64,000 nucleotides of DNA, from positions 1 through 64,000 of the forward strand of contig CAYTPI010000003.1 in the NCBI GenBank assembly GCA_964439625.1, given 5' to 3'. The DNA comes from CAYTPI01 sp964439625. Its GTDB lineage: Bacteria; Chloroflexota; Anaerolineae; Aggregatilineales; UBA3940. The notes below the pieces were generated by a model. It saw only the letters and a program-made list of their open reading frames with translations. It was not told where the DNA came from and did not search any database. How positions within the stretch are numbered: the stretch's first letter is position 1; each line of letters begins with the position of its first letter. Below, piece by piece: positions 44,699-54,308 of the stretch. The translations under genes and the position numbers were made by a program.

Positions 44699-46662
44699 TT
44701 ATCTACGTTAGCCGTCCAGTGCGGCGTAATGACAATTGTAGTATCTAATTGACATACAATGGCTGGCCCCCGGACTGTATGACCAGCCAGTAAAGTGTCT
44801 CGTATATACAAATTTGCCTGCGTTGGTGCCTCTGCGTCAAAGTATACGCTGGTCTGTTCTGTTGTGACGGGAGGCTGGGTTGCTATAGGGAACTCAGCCA
44901 ACTCAAATTGTTGTTTTTGTCGGCGGGCAAAGACTCTCGCGGTAACGACTTCGACAGCAGCAGCTTGTTTTGCATGACCATACAATCGCTGATGCTCTGT
45001 ATCAAACGCGGCAAACCAAGAGGTATTCCGATCTTTGCGAACCGTGACCTCATGAGATTGCCCAGCATAGCGCATATCAAGAGCAGTCTGTATTGTAATC
45101 TCATCATCGTCGTCGGACGGCATCAGTTGTGTAATAGTTTTTTGTTTAAGCATACTAAATGCGTCCCTTATTACGTCGGCGGTACCAATATTTTGATTGC
45201 GGCTAAAGGTACGTAGAATAGTTACACTACTATCAAACATTGGTTCCGCTGTGACCATGCCATATGCTGATAATACACCTGGTGTTAATGGTATAAGAAT
45301 ACGTGGTATCTGAAGCGTATCAGCGAGATCACAAGCATGAAGAGGCCCCGCGCCGCCAAAAGGTAACAGTGTGAAATCTCGCGGATCATAGCCTTTTTCA
45401 ACAGAAATGCGGCGGATGGCACGCGTCATAATTGCATTTGCTACTTGTACGGTGCTCCATGCCATTTGTTGAGGTGTTAGCGACGATGGACTAAGCGCGC
45501 TTGCTAATTGAGTAAAGGCGTCAATTGATCTTTCCGGGTAAAGTATTGAACGTCCGCCAAAAAAGTATTTTGGTAATATTCTTCCTAATACTAGGTTGGC
45601 ATCGGTTGTTGTTGGTATTGTGCTTTGCCCATATGCTGCTGGGCCCGGATCAGCGCCAGCACTTTGTGGCCCGACTCGCAAGACGCCTCCGCCGTCCAGC
45701 CAGACAATGCTGCCTCCCCCCGCGCCAACTGTATGAATGGCCAGCATTGGTAAGCAAAGAGGCATCCCTTCAACATCTGTAGTCCGCGTATATGTTAAAG
45801 TGCCCGGCAGTAGCGAGACATCAGTTGATGTACCACCCATATCAAAGGTGATTAGATTTTCGTAGCCAGCCAGCTGCCCCAGTTGCAGCGCGCCAACTGC
45901 CCCGCCAGCAGGGCCCGACAGTATTGTTCGTACCGCTTGTGTGGATGCAGTTGTTGTCGATATTAATCCACCATTTGATTGCATAATCTGAATGGGTTGC
46001 CCAGGTAATTTCTGTTCCAGATGTGAAATATACTCATCCATAATTGGCGTAACATATGCGTTCAAGACCGTTGTTGCCATGCGTTCGTACTCACGATGTT
46101 CTGACAACAAGTCACTAGAGAGCGTGATGTGTATATTTGGTGGAAGCTTTGCCCGTAAGCGTTGCTCGATGTACTTCTCCAGCGAAGCATCTGCATATGC
46201 GGAGAGCAGACAGATCGCTAGTGATTCTGGGTTGTGCTTTAATAAATTCGCTATCAGTATTGTGAGGTTGGCGTCATTTAAATAGTTGGAATCTTTAAAG
46301 TTACGCTCTACTGTAAAGCGTAGCTCGTATGGAATTAGTGGTTTGGATACTTTCGGCTGCAACGAATATAACGACTGCCTAGTTTGCCGTCCGATGTCAA
46401 TGATGTTGGCAAAGTGTGTGTTTGTGATCAGTGCAGTTGATGCACCTTTGCGTTCCAGAAGCGCATTGGTAGCGACGGTGGTTCCATGTATTATCAGTGG
46501 CTCGCCATCTAATTCTAGCTCTCGCAGCCCGGCCAGAATCGCCTGCTCCGGATTTCTTGGCGTAGAAAAGACTTTGTGAACCGTTAACTTGCCGTCCTCG
46601 AGGACGACGAAGTCAGTGAAGGTGCCACCGGTGTCTATACCTACTTGGACGGCTGATGGCAT
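44665..46662 (-). CDS. Hydantoinase/oxoprolinase HyuA-like subunit
   Basis: About 665 residues from ATG 46662; an in-frame TTG at 46686 adds 8 residues. The N-terminal phosphate loop GIDTGGTFTDFVVLEDG and the second FDMGGTSTDVSL show the ASKHA-type ATPase fold. The C-terminal hydantoinase A domain is present. HyuA works with HyuB to open hydantoin or oxoproline-type rings with ATP. No HyuB gene follows; the next gene is a peptidase. It may pair with a subunit encoded elsewhere or act alone. Confidence 0.88.
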   Translation of the reverse strand: MPSAVQVGIDTGGTFTDFVVLEDGKLTVHKVFSTPRNPEQAILAGLRELELDGEPLIIHGTTVATNALLERKGASTALITNTHFANIIDIGRQTRQSLYSLQPKVSKPLIPYELRFTVERNFKDSNYLNDANLTILIANLLKHNPESLAICLLSAYADASLEKYIEQRLRAKLPPNIHITLSSDLLSEHREYERMATTVLNAYVTPIMDEYISHLEQKLPGQPIQIMQSNGGLISTTTASTQAVRTILSGPAGGAVGALQLGQLAGYENLITFDMGGTSTDVSLLPGTLTYTRTTDVEGMPLCLPMLAIHTVGAGGGSIVWLDGGGVLRVGPQSAGADPGPAAYGQSTIPTTTDANLVLGRILPKYFFGGRSILYPERSIDAFTQLASALSPSSLTPQQMAWSTVQVANAIMTRAIRRISVEKGYDPRDFTLLPFGGAGPLHACDLADTLQIPRILIPLTPGVLSAYGMVTAEPMFDSSVTILRTFSRNQNIGTADVIRDAFSMLKQKTITQLMPSDDDDEITIQTALDMRYAGQSHEVTVRKDRNTSWFAAFDTEHQRLYGHAKQAAAVEVVTARVFARRQKQQFELAEFPIATQPPVTTEQTSVYFDAEAPTQANLYIRDTLLAGHTVRGPAIVCQLDTTIVITPHWTANVDKWGNLILERNI

Positions 46663-46705
46663 CAGAAAATACTCATAGTGTTTCAAGCGTTAAAATGAAG
46701 AGCAG

Positions 46706-46776
46706 CTGGGGGAAAGGGACTCGAACCCCTACTCACGGAACCAGAATCCGTTGTTCTGCCATTAAACTATCCCCCA
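46706..46776 (-). tRNA. tRNA-Gln(CTG)
   Basis: Acceptor stem tggggga with tccccca, anticodon arm acgga-ttctggt-tccgt with CTG, T arm aggggttcgagtcccttt, discriminator G. The U1:A72 pair is typical of tRNA-Gln. Confidence 0.93.
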
Positions 46777-46839
46777 ATAGCCCAAGGAGGGTATCATAAG
46801 TCGAATGATGTTTCAAAAACAAGTGATGATGATAGCAGG

Positions 46840-47241
46840 TTGCTGTTGATTATTATTGATTGGTTACACATCGTAACTATCGTTGGTTTGGTTACCATGT
46901 TGGCGGCGATTATCAGCATTGCTTTTGGTGACTATAAAACGGTGCTCGCATATGAATTCCCTTCGCGTAAGGTTACGGTGCAGATCGTTGATGACGAGAA
47001 ACGGGTTATTCGCTCAGTATTGCCAGTGGATCAGTTAAATAAAGTGGTCGTTATGACGGATATGACTATTTTGATTAAATATTACGATGGCTGTATGTTG
47101 TTCAAATTTGGCGGGATGTGGGACGATCTAGAAGTTGATCGCAGCAGAGTTAGTTTGGATGGGTGGTTGCCACTGGACGGAAGTGTTCAGGTTAGAAACG
47201 CAAAGAGTACGTTCACAGTTATTTTACGTGAAGTTAGTTGA
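46840..47241 (+). CDS. Small membrane-anchored protein of unknown function
   Basis: 133 residues from TTG at 46840. One N-terminal membrane helix (LHIVTIVGLVTMLAAIISIA) is followed by a soluble beta-rich part (VTVQIVDDEKRVIRSVLPVD, GCMLFKFGGMWDDLEVD). No family recognised. It begins a rightward row mtnP - ftsW. The start codon is uncertain because the RBS is weak. Confidence 0.6.
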   Translation: MLLIIIDWLHIVTIVGLVTMLAAIISIAFGDYKTVLAYEFPSRKVTVQIVDDEKRVIRSVLPVDQLNKVVVMTDMTILIKYYDGCMLFKFGGMWDDLEVDRSRVSLDGWLPLDGSVQVRNAKSTFTVILREVS

Positions 47242-47258
47242 AAGGCTTATAGTGTAGT

Positions 47259-48125
47259 ATGGAACCTATTCTAGTTGGGGTCATTGGTGGCTCCGGGTTG
47301 TACGATATGGACGTTATTTCTGACGTAGAGGAGATTGATGTTGACACACCATTTGGGCCGACTAGCGACAAAATTATCACGGGGAGTATCAATGGTGTCA
47401 GAGTGGCATTCGTGTCACGTCATGGTCGTGGGCATCTTATTCCGCCGTCGCAGGTTCCCTACCGAGCAAATGTATATGCTCTAAAGTCGCTTGGTGTTCG
47501 CTATTGTATAGCTGTTAGCGCCTGTGGATCGCTTCAGGAGAGTATTGCCCCAGGTCACATTGTTGTGCCGGATCAATTGTTTGATTTCACTAAGGGCGAA
47601 CGCGACCGTAGTTTTTTTGACACGGGTTTGGTTGGGCATATATCTGTCGCGCAACCATTTTGCGATATGCTACGGTATTTGATTATTGAGAATACCATTA
47701 TGGCTGGTGGTGTCGTTCATGAGGGTGGTTCCTTCATTACGATTGAAGGTCCACGGTTTAGCACAAAGATTGAGAGCCAAGTATTTCGTAGTTGGGGAAT
47801 GTCAATTATTGGCATGACAACTTCACCAGAGGCATTTCTCGCTAGGGAAGCTGAGATTAGCTATGCCGTTATGGCCCATGTGACTGATTATGATGTCTGG
47901 CATGAGTCCGAGAAACCAGTAACGGTTGACATGGTCGTTGAAACAATGCAGGGTAGTGTCTCACTAGCACAAGAAGTAATCACAGACTGTGTAAGTACAT
48001 TGAATAAAACCCTGCCGCCGTCGGAAGCCCATAACACACTGAAAGATGCAATTATGACAGCACCAGAAAGCCTTTCGGCTGCGATGAAGAAAAAGTTAGG
48101 ACCTATCATTGAGCGGTATGTGTAG
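47259..48125 (+). CDS. mtnP: S-methyl-5'-thioadenosine phosphorylase
   Basis: 288 residues, normal for MTAP. The phosphate site is GVIGGSGLYDMD, and SRHGRGHLIPPSQVPYRANV and the substrate loop GPRFSTKIES are typical. DYDVWHE near the end carries the Asp residues that accept the adenine ring as in MTAP rather than purine nucleoside phosphorylase of the guanosine type. It splits methylthioadenosine to adenine and methylthioribose 1-phosphate in the methionine salvage path. Confidence 0.92.
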   Translation: MEPILVGVIGGSGLYDMDVISDVEEIDVDTPFGPTSDKIITGSINGVRVAFVSRHGRGHLIPPSQVPYRANVYALKSLGVRYCIAVSACGSLQESIAPGHIVVPDQLFDFTKGERDRSFFDTGLVGHISVAQPFCDMLRYLIIENTIMAGGVVHEGGSFITIEGPRFSTKIESQVFRSWGMSIIGMTTSPEAFLAREAEISYAVMAHVTDYDVWHESEKPVTVDMVVETMQGSVSLAQEVITDCVSTLNKTLPPSEAHNTLKDAIMTAPESLSAAMKKKLGPIIERYV

Positions 48126-48137
48126 CCGAGTGTTCAG

Positions 48138-49355
48138 TTGCAGCTAAGGCTAAACCTGTTCATTTTGGGAGGTGTGTTCGTTGTCGTTGGGAGTTGGTCA
48201 TTACTATGGGTCGTAAATGGTTTCAGTTGGGTATATGTAGTCGGTATTAGTAGTTGGCTGGTGGTCTCAAACATTGGTGATATTGTCCTCAGGCATGTAC
48301 TGCCAAAAAGAGATAGATGGGTATATTGGATCTGTGCCTTGCTGGCGGGCTGGAGTAGCGTATTAGTTGTGCGTCTTGCCCCTGCATTTGGTATTCGGCA
48401 AGTCACATGGGTTTTCATTAGCACAGCTGCTTGTGTTTCTGTTGCTCTGATATGTAGCGGCTCGGACGTTTTACGACGACAACGGCTATTTTTCTTGGTA
48501 ACTGCTGCTATGCTTGTTGTAAGCACTTACATCGTTGGTGCATCGCCTAGTGGGTTTGGCCCTAATTTATGGCTTAGGATTGGCGAGATATATTTTCAGC
48601 CAGCGGAGTTGTTGAAGATAGCAACTGTAAATTATGTTTCCCATCATATTTTTGAGGAAGGGCGGCAGAGTTATAGATTATGGATGATCCTGGCGATTAT
48701 CGTTGGTGCATGTGGTTTAGTAGTGTTGCAGGGTGATCTTGGTTCTGGTGTGATTATTTTCGCCAGTTGCTTGGTCATTTTGCACCTCGTTGGGATGCCA
48801 TCCTCGATGGGATTGATTGTTATTGCATTTGTGTTGTGCGGCGGTGTTGTTTTATACAGTATCAGTGAGTTGCTTCAAGCAAGGTTACTTGGATGGTTGG
48901 CACCCAGGGCTGGTGCTGATAGCTTTGGTTTTCAGATAATTCAAGGTTGGATTGCAATGGCTTCTGGTGGCCTTGTCGGCTCTGGCTTTGGCTTTGGTAT
49001 GCCGACAGCCGTACCGGTTGTGCACTCAGACTTTATTTTTGTGGCGATTGTTGAGGAATACGGTGTCATTGGTGGTGCAGTGGTATTGCTCGCATTTGTA
49101 GGATTACTAGGTCGTCTTTTTTATATGACTGTGGTTGCTGGCTTTGACGGTAGCTCAGAGCGTACCGGAATGGCTATCGCGGTTGTTTTTGTGGTTCAAT
49201 TTTTGGCTATAGTTGGTGGCGTGCTTGGTGTCATACCATTAACGGGGGTCACCCTACCTTTTCTTAGTTATGGGGGCAGTTCATTGCTTATCAGCTTTAT
49301 TATGATTGGTGTGTGGATGCGAATAAGCCACGATATGAGCATAATCCGATTATGA
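48138..49355 (+). CDS. FtsW/RodA/SpoVE-family peptidoglycan glycosyltransferase
   Basis: 405 residues from TTG at 48138, the first possible start after a stop. About ten membrane helices. SEDS landmarks: LWLRIGEIYFQPAELLKIA, LQGDLGSGVIIF with the catalytic Asp, VHSDFIFVAIVEEYGVIGG, and PLTGVTLPFLSYGGSSLL. It polymerises lipid II glycan strands in division or elongation with a class B PBP. Its TGA overlaps the ATG of a truncated PBP start (ATGA). Confidence 0.92.
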   Translation: MQLRLNLFILGGVFVVVGSWSLLWVVNGFSWVYVVGISSWLVVSNIGDIVLRHVLPKRDRWVYWICALLAGWSSVLVVRLAPAFGIRQVTWVFISTAACVSVALICSGSDVLRRQRLFFLVTAAMLVVSTYIVGASPSGFGPNLWLRIGEIYFQPAELLKIATVNYVSHHIFEEGRQSYRLWMILAIIVGACGLVVLQGDLGSGVIIFASCLVILHLVGMPSSMGLIVIAFVLCGGVVLYSISELLQARLLGWLAPRAGADSFGFQIIQGWIAMASGGLVGSGFGFGMPTAVPVVHSDFIFVAIVEEYGVIGGAVVLLAFVGLLGRLFYMTVVAGFDGSSERTGMAIAVVFVVQFLAIVGGVLGVIPLTGVTLPFLSYGGSSLLISFIMIGVWMRISHDMSIIRL

Positions 49356-49519
49356 AATTAAAACGGCTACAAGCTCTGATAGGGCTTCTGTTATTGATCT
49401 TTTTGCTGCTGGGGTTGCAAATGCTGGGGTTGACATTCGTTCAGGGCCGTGAAATGGTTAGTCGTAATGATAACCCCAGGTTACACGAGGAGGCACAACC
49501 TGGGGTAGATGGCAAGTAA
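49352..49519 (+). pseudogene. N-terminal fragment of a class B penicillin-binding protein
   Basis: 55 residues from ATG 49352, overlapping the ftsW-like stop. A basic N-terminus and one membrane helix (LIGLLLLIFLLLGLQMLGL) lead to RNDNPRLHEEAQPGVDGK, which fits the conserved start of PbpA/FtsI after the helix (NPR, then RGxIxDRNG). A stop follows where the catalytic part should begin, and the gene on the other strand starts 2 bases away. It is a truncated PBP gene or a small membrane protein derived from one. Confidence 0.6.
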
Positions 49520-49520
49520 G

Positions 49521-50870
49521 TTATGTTGGAATGAGAGTTTGTGCTTTTTGCATTAGTTTATTAATGCGGTCAACTGCAATATGGTTGCCTGTTTGTGCAA
49601 GTTGTTCTGATAAACCCTCAAGTACTGTTAGAAATTCTGGTGTGAGATCATTGGCACGATCTTCTAGCAGCTGGAGCGACGCAGCCTCATCTGGCTCCGA
49701 AAGTAAATCATTAATGAGCTGAACTTCGGGTGGTGCGCCTTGCTGTAGGTAAGCAAGAACTTCATCTCGTACCTGTTTTAACCTAGCAGAAGCTTGAATG
49801 TTATTTGTTTGCTGCGCTTGTTGAATGTTGGCTTGCAAGACCTGTAGGAACGTATCATCAATATTAGGTAAATTATTCGCAACGGCTTGTGAGATGTTTG
49901 GTGATTGTAGAATTTGCCTGAGAGTTTCTGCCGCCTGCTCGATTATTTGACGCGATTGTTCTTCGGCAGCGGCGGAAAACTGCAAAAGTCTGTCTCGCAT
50001 AGCCTCAAGGTTCGCTTTTGTGGCGGTGTCGGTTGTAGCGCCAATTCGATTGGTGAGGATTGTAAATGTCTGATAATCAAGCGCTTGTATTCCCATTTGC
50101 CCTAAAGCATCTGCTTTGATTGGATTATCCGCCGCGGCGATCAAGAGATCTACAAAGGCCTCTCGTGTAAAATTATTCGCAAGCGCTTGAAGTTCCTGCT
50201 GTGCTTCCATAATGGCTGTTTGTTCAGCTTTGAGTTCTTCGCCAATATCTGTTGTTTCCAAGAGATGCGAGCGAATATTTAGTAATCTAAGGGATCTCTT
50301 TGCATCGCCCGCTTGACTCGCTGCTTGAGCGGCTATGGTTAGGCGATCAAAAAAGCCTCGATCAATGAGTTTTGTGTTCTCTGATAAGAGTTGTTCACGC
50401 TCGGCTTTTGTAGCAGTCGCTAGCTGATCAACTATATCCGATTTCTTTCGCTCTGCGTCAATGACATCTTTGGTAATACCATCTGCTTCTAGCACTTGTT
50501 CGATTAGACCTTGCATTGTCAAAGACTGTTTGGGTTGTAATAAATACCCTTTCGGGGAGTCATCCGGTAGAGAGGACATGACCGTTGTTGTAAAGCCCCC
50601 TATCAACTTTTCGCGATTTTCGGTGGTTAAATTCAACTCTATCGGCAAATAGGTAATTGCTAATGATTTTGAGGCATCATGATAGAGCAGTGGTGTGCTT
50701 ACTTGATGCTGGGAGCCACAATGTGGGCAGGTTGTAACATTAAGCGCCCCATTGAGCAGTCTATTTTTAACGGTGGGATCCGAAGTTACATCCAAGAGTT
50801 GCTCTACTACTGCGTTGTAAGGTTGCCGGCAGTTTGGGCAAGCGATTGTGGTTGATGTTGGTTGCGCCAT
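49521..50870 (-). CDS. CpXC-domain protein
   Basis: About 449 residues from ATG at 50870, which has GAAAGGA eight bases before; the frame opens nine codons earlier. The N-terminal CpXC domain has paired Cys motifs (ACPNCRQPYNAV and TTCPHCGSQHQV) that would bind zinc. The rest is long and helical, with repeated Gln/Ala-rich stretches (ANIQQAQQTNNIQASARLKQ) and ends in QKAQTLIPT. The family is common in Chloroflexota; no enzyme role is known. It is followed after 29 bases by the kinase gene upstream on the same strand. Confidence 0.85.
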   Translation of the reverse strand: MAQPTSTTIACPNCRQPYNAVVEQLLDVTSDPTVKNRLLNGALNVTTCPHCGSQHQVSTPLLYHDASKSLAITYLPIELNLTTENREKLIGGFTTTVMSSLPDDSPKGYLLQPKQSLTMQGLIEQVLEADGITKDVIDAERKKSDIVDQLATATKAEREQLLSENTKLIDRGFFDRLTIAAQAASQAGDAKRSLRLLNIRSHLLETTDIGEELKAEQTAIMEAQQELQALANNFTREAFVDLLIAAADNPIKADALGQMGIQALDYQTFTILTNRIGATTDTATKANLEAMRDRLLQFSAAAEEQSRQIIEQAAETLRQILQSPNISQAVANNLPNIDDTFLQVLQANIQQAQQTNNIQASARLKQVRDEVLAYLQQGAPPEVQLINDLLSEPDEAASLQLLEDRANDLTPEFLTVLEGLSEQLAQTGNHIAVDRINKLMQKAQTLIPT

Positions 50871-50899
50871 GGGTATGTCCTTTCTGGCGTGTGTCATAG

Positions 50900-52477
50900 T
50901 TATATTTGTGTGTGTGATTGGCGTGATGGAATGAGAGGTAGTGTGAAGGTGAATCTAGACCCGCCTAACTCGGCAGGTTCTGCCCAAATGTAACCGCCAT
51001 GTGCTTCTACAATAGATTTTACGATGTATAGTCCAAGACCGGCTCCCTGTGTTTCTCGCGTAAGGGCATTATCTACACGATAGAACCGTTCGAAGAGATG
51101 TTTGGCTTGCTCTGGGGCAATGCCGACTCCTTCATCTGTCACAGTAACTTGCAAGACATCTCCGAGTTGTTGGCCCGAAATTTCAATTTTTCCACCATCG
51201 GGTGAGTACTTAATAGCGTTGTTGAGTAAGTTCTGCAGAACTTGAGTAATACGTTGTTTGTCAGCATAGACTGGGCCGAATTGGTCGGGTAATGAGGCTG
51301 ACAATGTATGGGTAGAGGTTTGCGTGGTGAACTTTTCGACTAGGCTATGTATTAGTTCAGCTATATCGAGGGTTTCTGGTTTTAGTGAAAGAGTTCCTGC
51401 TTGCAAGCGGTTTACATCTAAGAGGTTTTCAATGAGTTCAGCTAATCGATCTGCCTCCTCGTCGATTACAGAAAGCCCATCCAAAACTGTGGCTTTATCC
51501 CAGTTGGCATCTGATCTGCTAAGAGTGCCTGCATAACCTTTGATAAGTGAAATCGGGGTTTTTAGCTCATGAGAGATTACCGAGATAAACGTACTTTTGG
51601 CCTCTTCAGCTTCGCGAAACTTGGTGATATCTCGCACATTAGCAATGATGTTTTTGAGGTCACCGCGCAGATCAAATAGGGGCGCATAGGTGATTCCTAC
51701 GCTTACTGATTTCCCGTACCGTGATTGGAGGTCACCCTCAACATAAAGAACGCTGTTCTCATTGGTTGGCCAGCCTTGAACTTGGCGAGCCTCTGCCAAG
51801 TCTATGTCTGAATCCAATTGTTCCCACTGGATGACATTTGTTACAGGCTGCCCTGCGACCTCATAGATCGTCCAGCCTATCAGCTTTGAGAGTGCCAAAT
51901 TAATACTTTCTACGGTGTTGTTGGGTTTAAGTATTAGAATGCCATCAGCGGAATGATTGAGTATGGCACCTAGGCGCTGTTTTTCCGTCAAAATTTCTTC
52001 ATAGAGACGGGCATTATGCACCGCAATGGCTGCTTGGTCAGCAAAACTTTGTAGCAAGCGTACATCGTTTGCTGTGAAGTTGCCCTCGTGCGATCGAAAA
52101 ATAAAGACTACACCGACTAAGTCTTGTGCTACGACCATGGGAAGTGCAATCACTTGGTGAAGATTTATACCAACCGATTGCGCAATCATACGGACTTTAT
52201 GGCTCAGTTCTGGAATCGCAAATTGTTCTTCGTGTTGACGCGGAATATCAGTTAAGAGCGGTGCAAAAAGATGGAGTAAATTGGGATTAATTCCGTAACT
52301 AGCACGAAAAGTAAATGCTTCAGGTTCAGCAAGAGCAATTAGACCCGCATGTCCACCTAGCATTTCCGTAGCTGATTTTAGAATACGTTTTAGGACTTCA
52401 CTAATGCTTAGTTGAGAGGTGAGTGCGCGGGAAATATCAAGTAGATAATCCCGTTGTTGGATTAATCTTTCAATCAT
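50900..52477 (-). CDS. Sensor histidine kinase (GAF-PAS-HisKA-HATPase)
   Basis: 525 residues, no membrane segment. A GAF domain covers about 20-165, a PAS domain 175-295 (ILNHSADGILILKPNNTVES), the HisKA dimer region has the phosphoaccepting His in FISVISHELKTPISLIKGYA, and the ATPase shows N-box NLLNNAIKYSPDGG, G1 DEGVGIAPEQ and G2 GAGLGLYIVKSIV. It would sense a cytoplasmic signal through GAF/PAS and phosphorylate a response regulator. None is next to it; the partner is elsewhere. Confidence 0.93.
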   Translation of the reverse strand: MIERLIQQRDYLLDISRALTSQLSISEVLKRILKSATEMLGGHAGLIALAEPEAFTFRASYGINPNLLHLFAPLLTDIPRQHEEQFAIPELSHKVRMIAQSVGINLHQVIALPMVVAQDLVGVVFIFRSHEGNFTANDVRLLQSFADQAAIAVHNARLYEEILTEKQRLGAILNHSADGILILKPNNTVESINLALSKLIGWTIYEVAGQPVTNVIQWEQLDSDIDLAEARQVQGWPTNENSVLYVEGDLQSRYGKSVSVGITYAPLFDLRGDLKNIIANVRDITKFREAEEAKSTFISVISHELKTPISLIKGYAGTLSRSDANWDKATVLDGLSVIDEEADRLAELIENLLDVNRLQAGTLSLKPETLDIAELIHSLVEKFTTQTSTHTLSASLPDQFGPVYADKQRITQVLQNLLNNAIKYSPDGGKIEISGQQLGDVLQVTVTDEGVGIAPEQAKHLFERFYRVDNALTRETQGAGLGLYIVKSIVEAHGGYIWAEPAELGGSRFTFTLPLIPSRQSHTQI

Positions 52478-52528
52478 GATGATATGTTAACACGGTGGTT
52501 TTAGAGGACTGTTTGTGAGTGAGAATTC

Positions 52529-53530
52529 TTATAATTTTCTATTAGGTTTTAAGAGGTCGTCAAGGCTTATGGTTCCGAGAACTTGTCCGTTATCAATGAC
52601 AACGAGAAGAGGTGGCTCTACCCTGAGAAGTGTATTAAGGGCAGCAAGTGCTTGTTCAGAAGGTAAGGCAGTAGATGCAGTAACAGCATAGTCTAATAGA
52701 GGTATATTGGTATTGAGGGCGGGTATTGCGTTGAGTGATACGAGAGCCATATCTCCACCATGGTCTGAAATTAAGTGTGGTTCATTAGTGGTGATTAGTT
52801 GTTTAATACGCTTCTTGGTGAGTGTAGTGGTTGTTGGGTGAAGCGTAAATCGACGGTTGATATAGGGACGGATTGAGCTATTTTTCAGACGGTCGATAGC
52901 TATGGCGTGGTGCATTGTATCGACGGATGTGTACAGAGAAATGAGTGGTGCAATTAGGACAAATAATAACAAATGATTACTGGTTATGAGTGCGATGAGC
53001 GGTAATGCTATGATGAATGTGGTCGAGATTACGATAAGCACTGTAGCCGATAGTTGTAGGTTAGTGTTAGTAAGTTGATGGACTACCGTTTGGATAATTT
53101 GTCCGCCATCGAGAGGCAATAGCGGTAAGCTGTTAAAGAGAGCAAGAATGAGATTTATTGTTAGCAACTGGTTTAGTGACTGGTTTAGCTCGGTGTGTTG
53201 TAGTGAAAGGATCAGTAGTAAGCTTATTCCAGCGAGCAGGTAGTTCGTCAATGGTCCTGCTAGATAGAATAACAGAAGACGTGATGAGCTAAGGCTCTGA
53301 TGCAGGACACGGACTGCTCCACCAAACGACGTCAGGGTTAGAACGACTGGAAGGCGGTAGACATATGCAACGAGCGCATGCCCGAATTCGTGTGCTGCTA
53401 CTGAAAGAATTGAGGCTACCAGAAGGAAGGTTGTTGGCAGAAATCCTTGGAGGTCAGCTAGGGTTGCCCATGTCAATAGAAGTAATGTGAGTAACGATGG
53501 CAGAAGGGTGTAGTGGAGTTTAATCTGCAT
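52529..53530 (-). CDS. Site-2 protease family (M50) with CBS pair
   Basis: 333 residues. Several membrane helices carry the zinc motif HEFGH at 47-51 and the third ligand in LFNSLPLLPLDGGQII near 131-146. A CBS pair forms the soluble C-terminus (VVIDNGQVLGTISLDDLLK). Such proteins cut single-pass membrane proteins inside the bilayer, sometimes releasing transcription factors, and the CBS part may read nucleotide levels. It begins a leftward cluster with two small membrane proteins upstream. Confidence 0.9.
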   Translation of the reverse strand: MQIKLHYTLLPSLLTLLLLTWATLADLQGFLPTTFLLVASILSVAAHEFGHALVAYVYRLPVVLTLTSFGGAVRVLHQSLSSSRLLLFYLAGPLTNYLLAGISLLLILSLQHTELNQSLNQLLTINLILALFNSLPLLPLDGGQIIQTVVHQLTNTNLQLSATVLIVISTTFIIALPLIALITSNHLLLFVLIAPLISLYTSVDTMHHAIAIDRLKNSSIRPYINRRFTLHPTTTTLTKKRIKQLITTNEPHLISDHGGDMALVSLNAIPALNTNIPLLDYAVTASTALPSEQALAALNTLLRVEPPLLVVIDNGQVLGTISLDDLLKPNRKL

Positions 53531-53541
53531 TGTTTGATAGA

Positions 53542-53871
53542 TTATATATCAAAGTTATCGAAGTCAAAGTTGCGAAAACGTAGCTCTCCAGAGGTAATGC
53601 CGAGTATTGACATTATGAGGGCGAAAGCGGTGCTGAAAGGTTGCATTGGCTGCCAGACAATTGAGAGAATGACGAGACTGATGGTGAGGAATCCGAGTAT
53701 GCGACTACCCCGCCACATGTTTATTGACGCGATTAGGAATGCCATACTTAACATGATGCCTACAAGATAGAGGCGCTGGTTTGCTTGGTTGCCGACAAGC
53801 AAGTAGCTTAGTGTTATTCCTAGAAGTAGGATACTCATGAGGACATTACGGAGAAACTGTGAGTTAGTCAT
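53542..53871 (-). CDS. Small four-helix membrane protein
   Basis: 109 residues with three or four hydrophobic segments (NVLMSILLLGITLSYLLVG, LYLVGIMLSMAFLIASINM, ILGFLTISLVILSIVW, FSTAFALIMSILGIT) and a polar tail (LRFRNFDFDNFDI). No family recognised. Its ATG overlaps the next upstream stop by 4 bases (ATGA), and the M50 protease follows after 11 bases, so all three may form one unit. Confidence 0.65.
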   Translation of the reverse strand: MTNSQFLRNVLMSILLLGITLSYLLVGNQANQRLYLVGIMLSMAFLIASINMWRGSRILGFLTISLVILSIVWQPMQPFSTAFALIMSILGITSGELRFRNFDFDNFDI

Positions 53872-54305
53872 GAGGATGTTATTTTAAGTTGGTTATCTAC
53901 GCTTGACGCTCCATAGATTAGAACGCCTATTGCTGATATTACAAAACCTGTAAGCATCCCGGCGGCTTGAAGCCAACCGAAGATCGGTTCAGCGGTTAAG
54001 GAGTGCGAGCCAAAGCCAAGCAGGTCGGCGATGGTGGCTGCTGATGCGAATACGAATCCAGTCATACCCAGGCGTAAGCCAACATCACGGAGTAAGTTGG
54101 TTTGCGTTCCGCGATGTAATAGAGAATAAACAGTGATATAAGCGCCACAAATCAAGATAAATAATCCGACTAGCATCGTTAATATCTGGACGATTCCTAT
54201 GCCAGACGCACGTGCTATGCCCACTGAGCTTGGGTACAGACCCAAGAAAAGTGTGATAATGCCTATGGTACTTAAGGTGATTGCGAGCTGTGTCAGTCGA
54301 GTCAC
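53868..54305 (-). CDS. Four-helix membrane protein of unknown function
   Basis: 145 residues with four hydrophobic segments (TQLAITLSTIGIITLFLGL, IVQILTMLVGLFILICGAY, MTGFVFASAATIADLLGF, GMLTGFVISAIGVLIYG). No family recognised. It is coupled to the following 109-residue membrane protein by ATGA, and lies directly after an interrupted gene. Confidence 0.65.
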   Translation of the reverse strand: MTRLTQLAITLSTIGIITLFLGLYPSSVGIARASGIGIVQILTMLVGLFILICGAYITVYSLLHRGTQTNLLRDVGLRLGMTGFVFASAATIADLLGFGSHSLTAEPIFGWLQAAGMLTGFVISAIGVLIYGASSVDNQLKITSS

Positions 54306-54308
54306 TGG

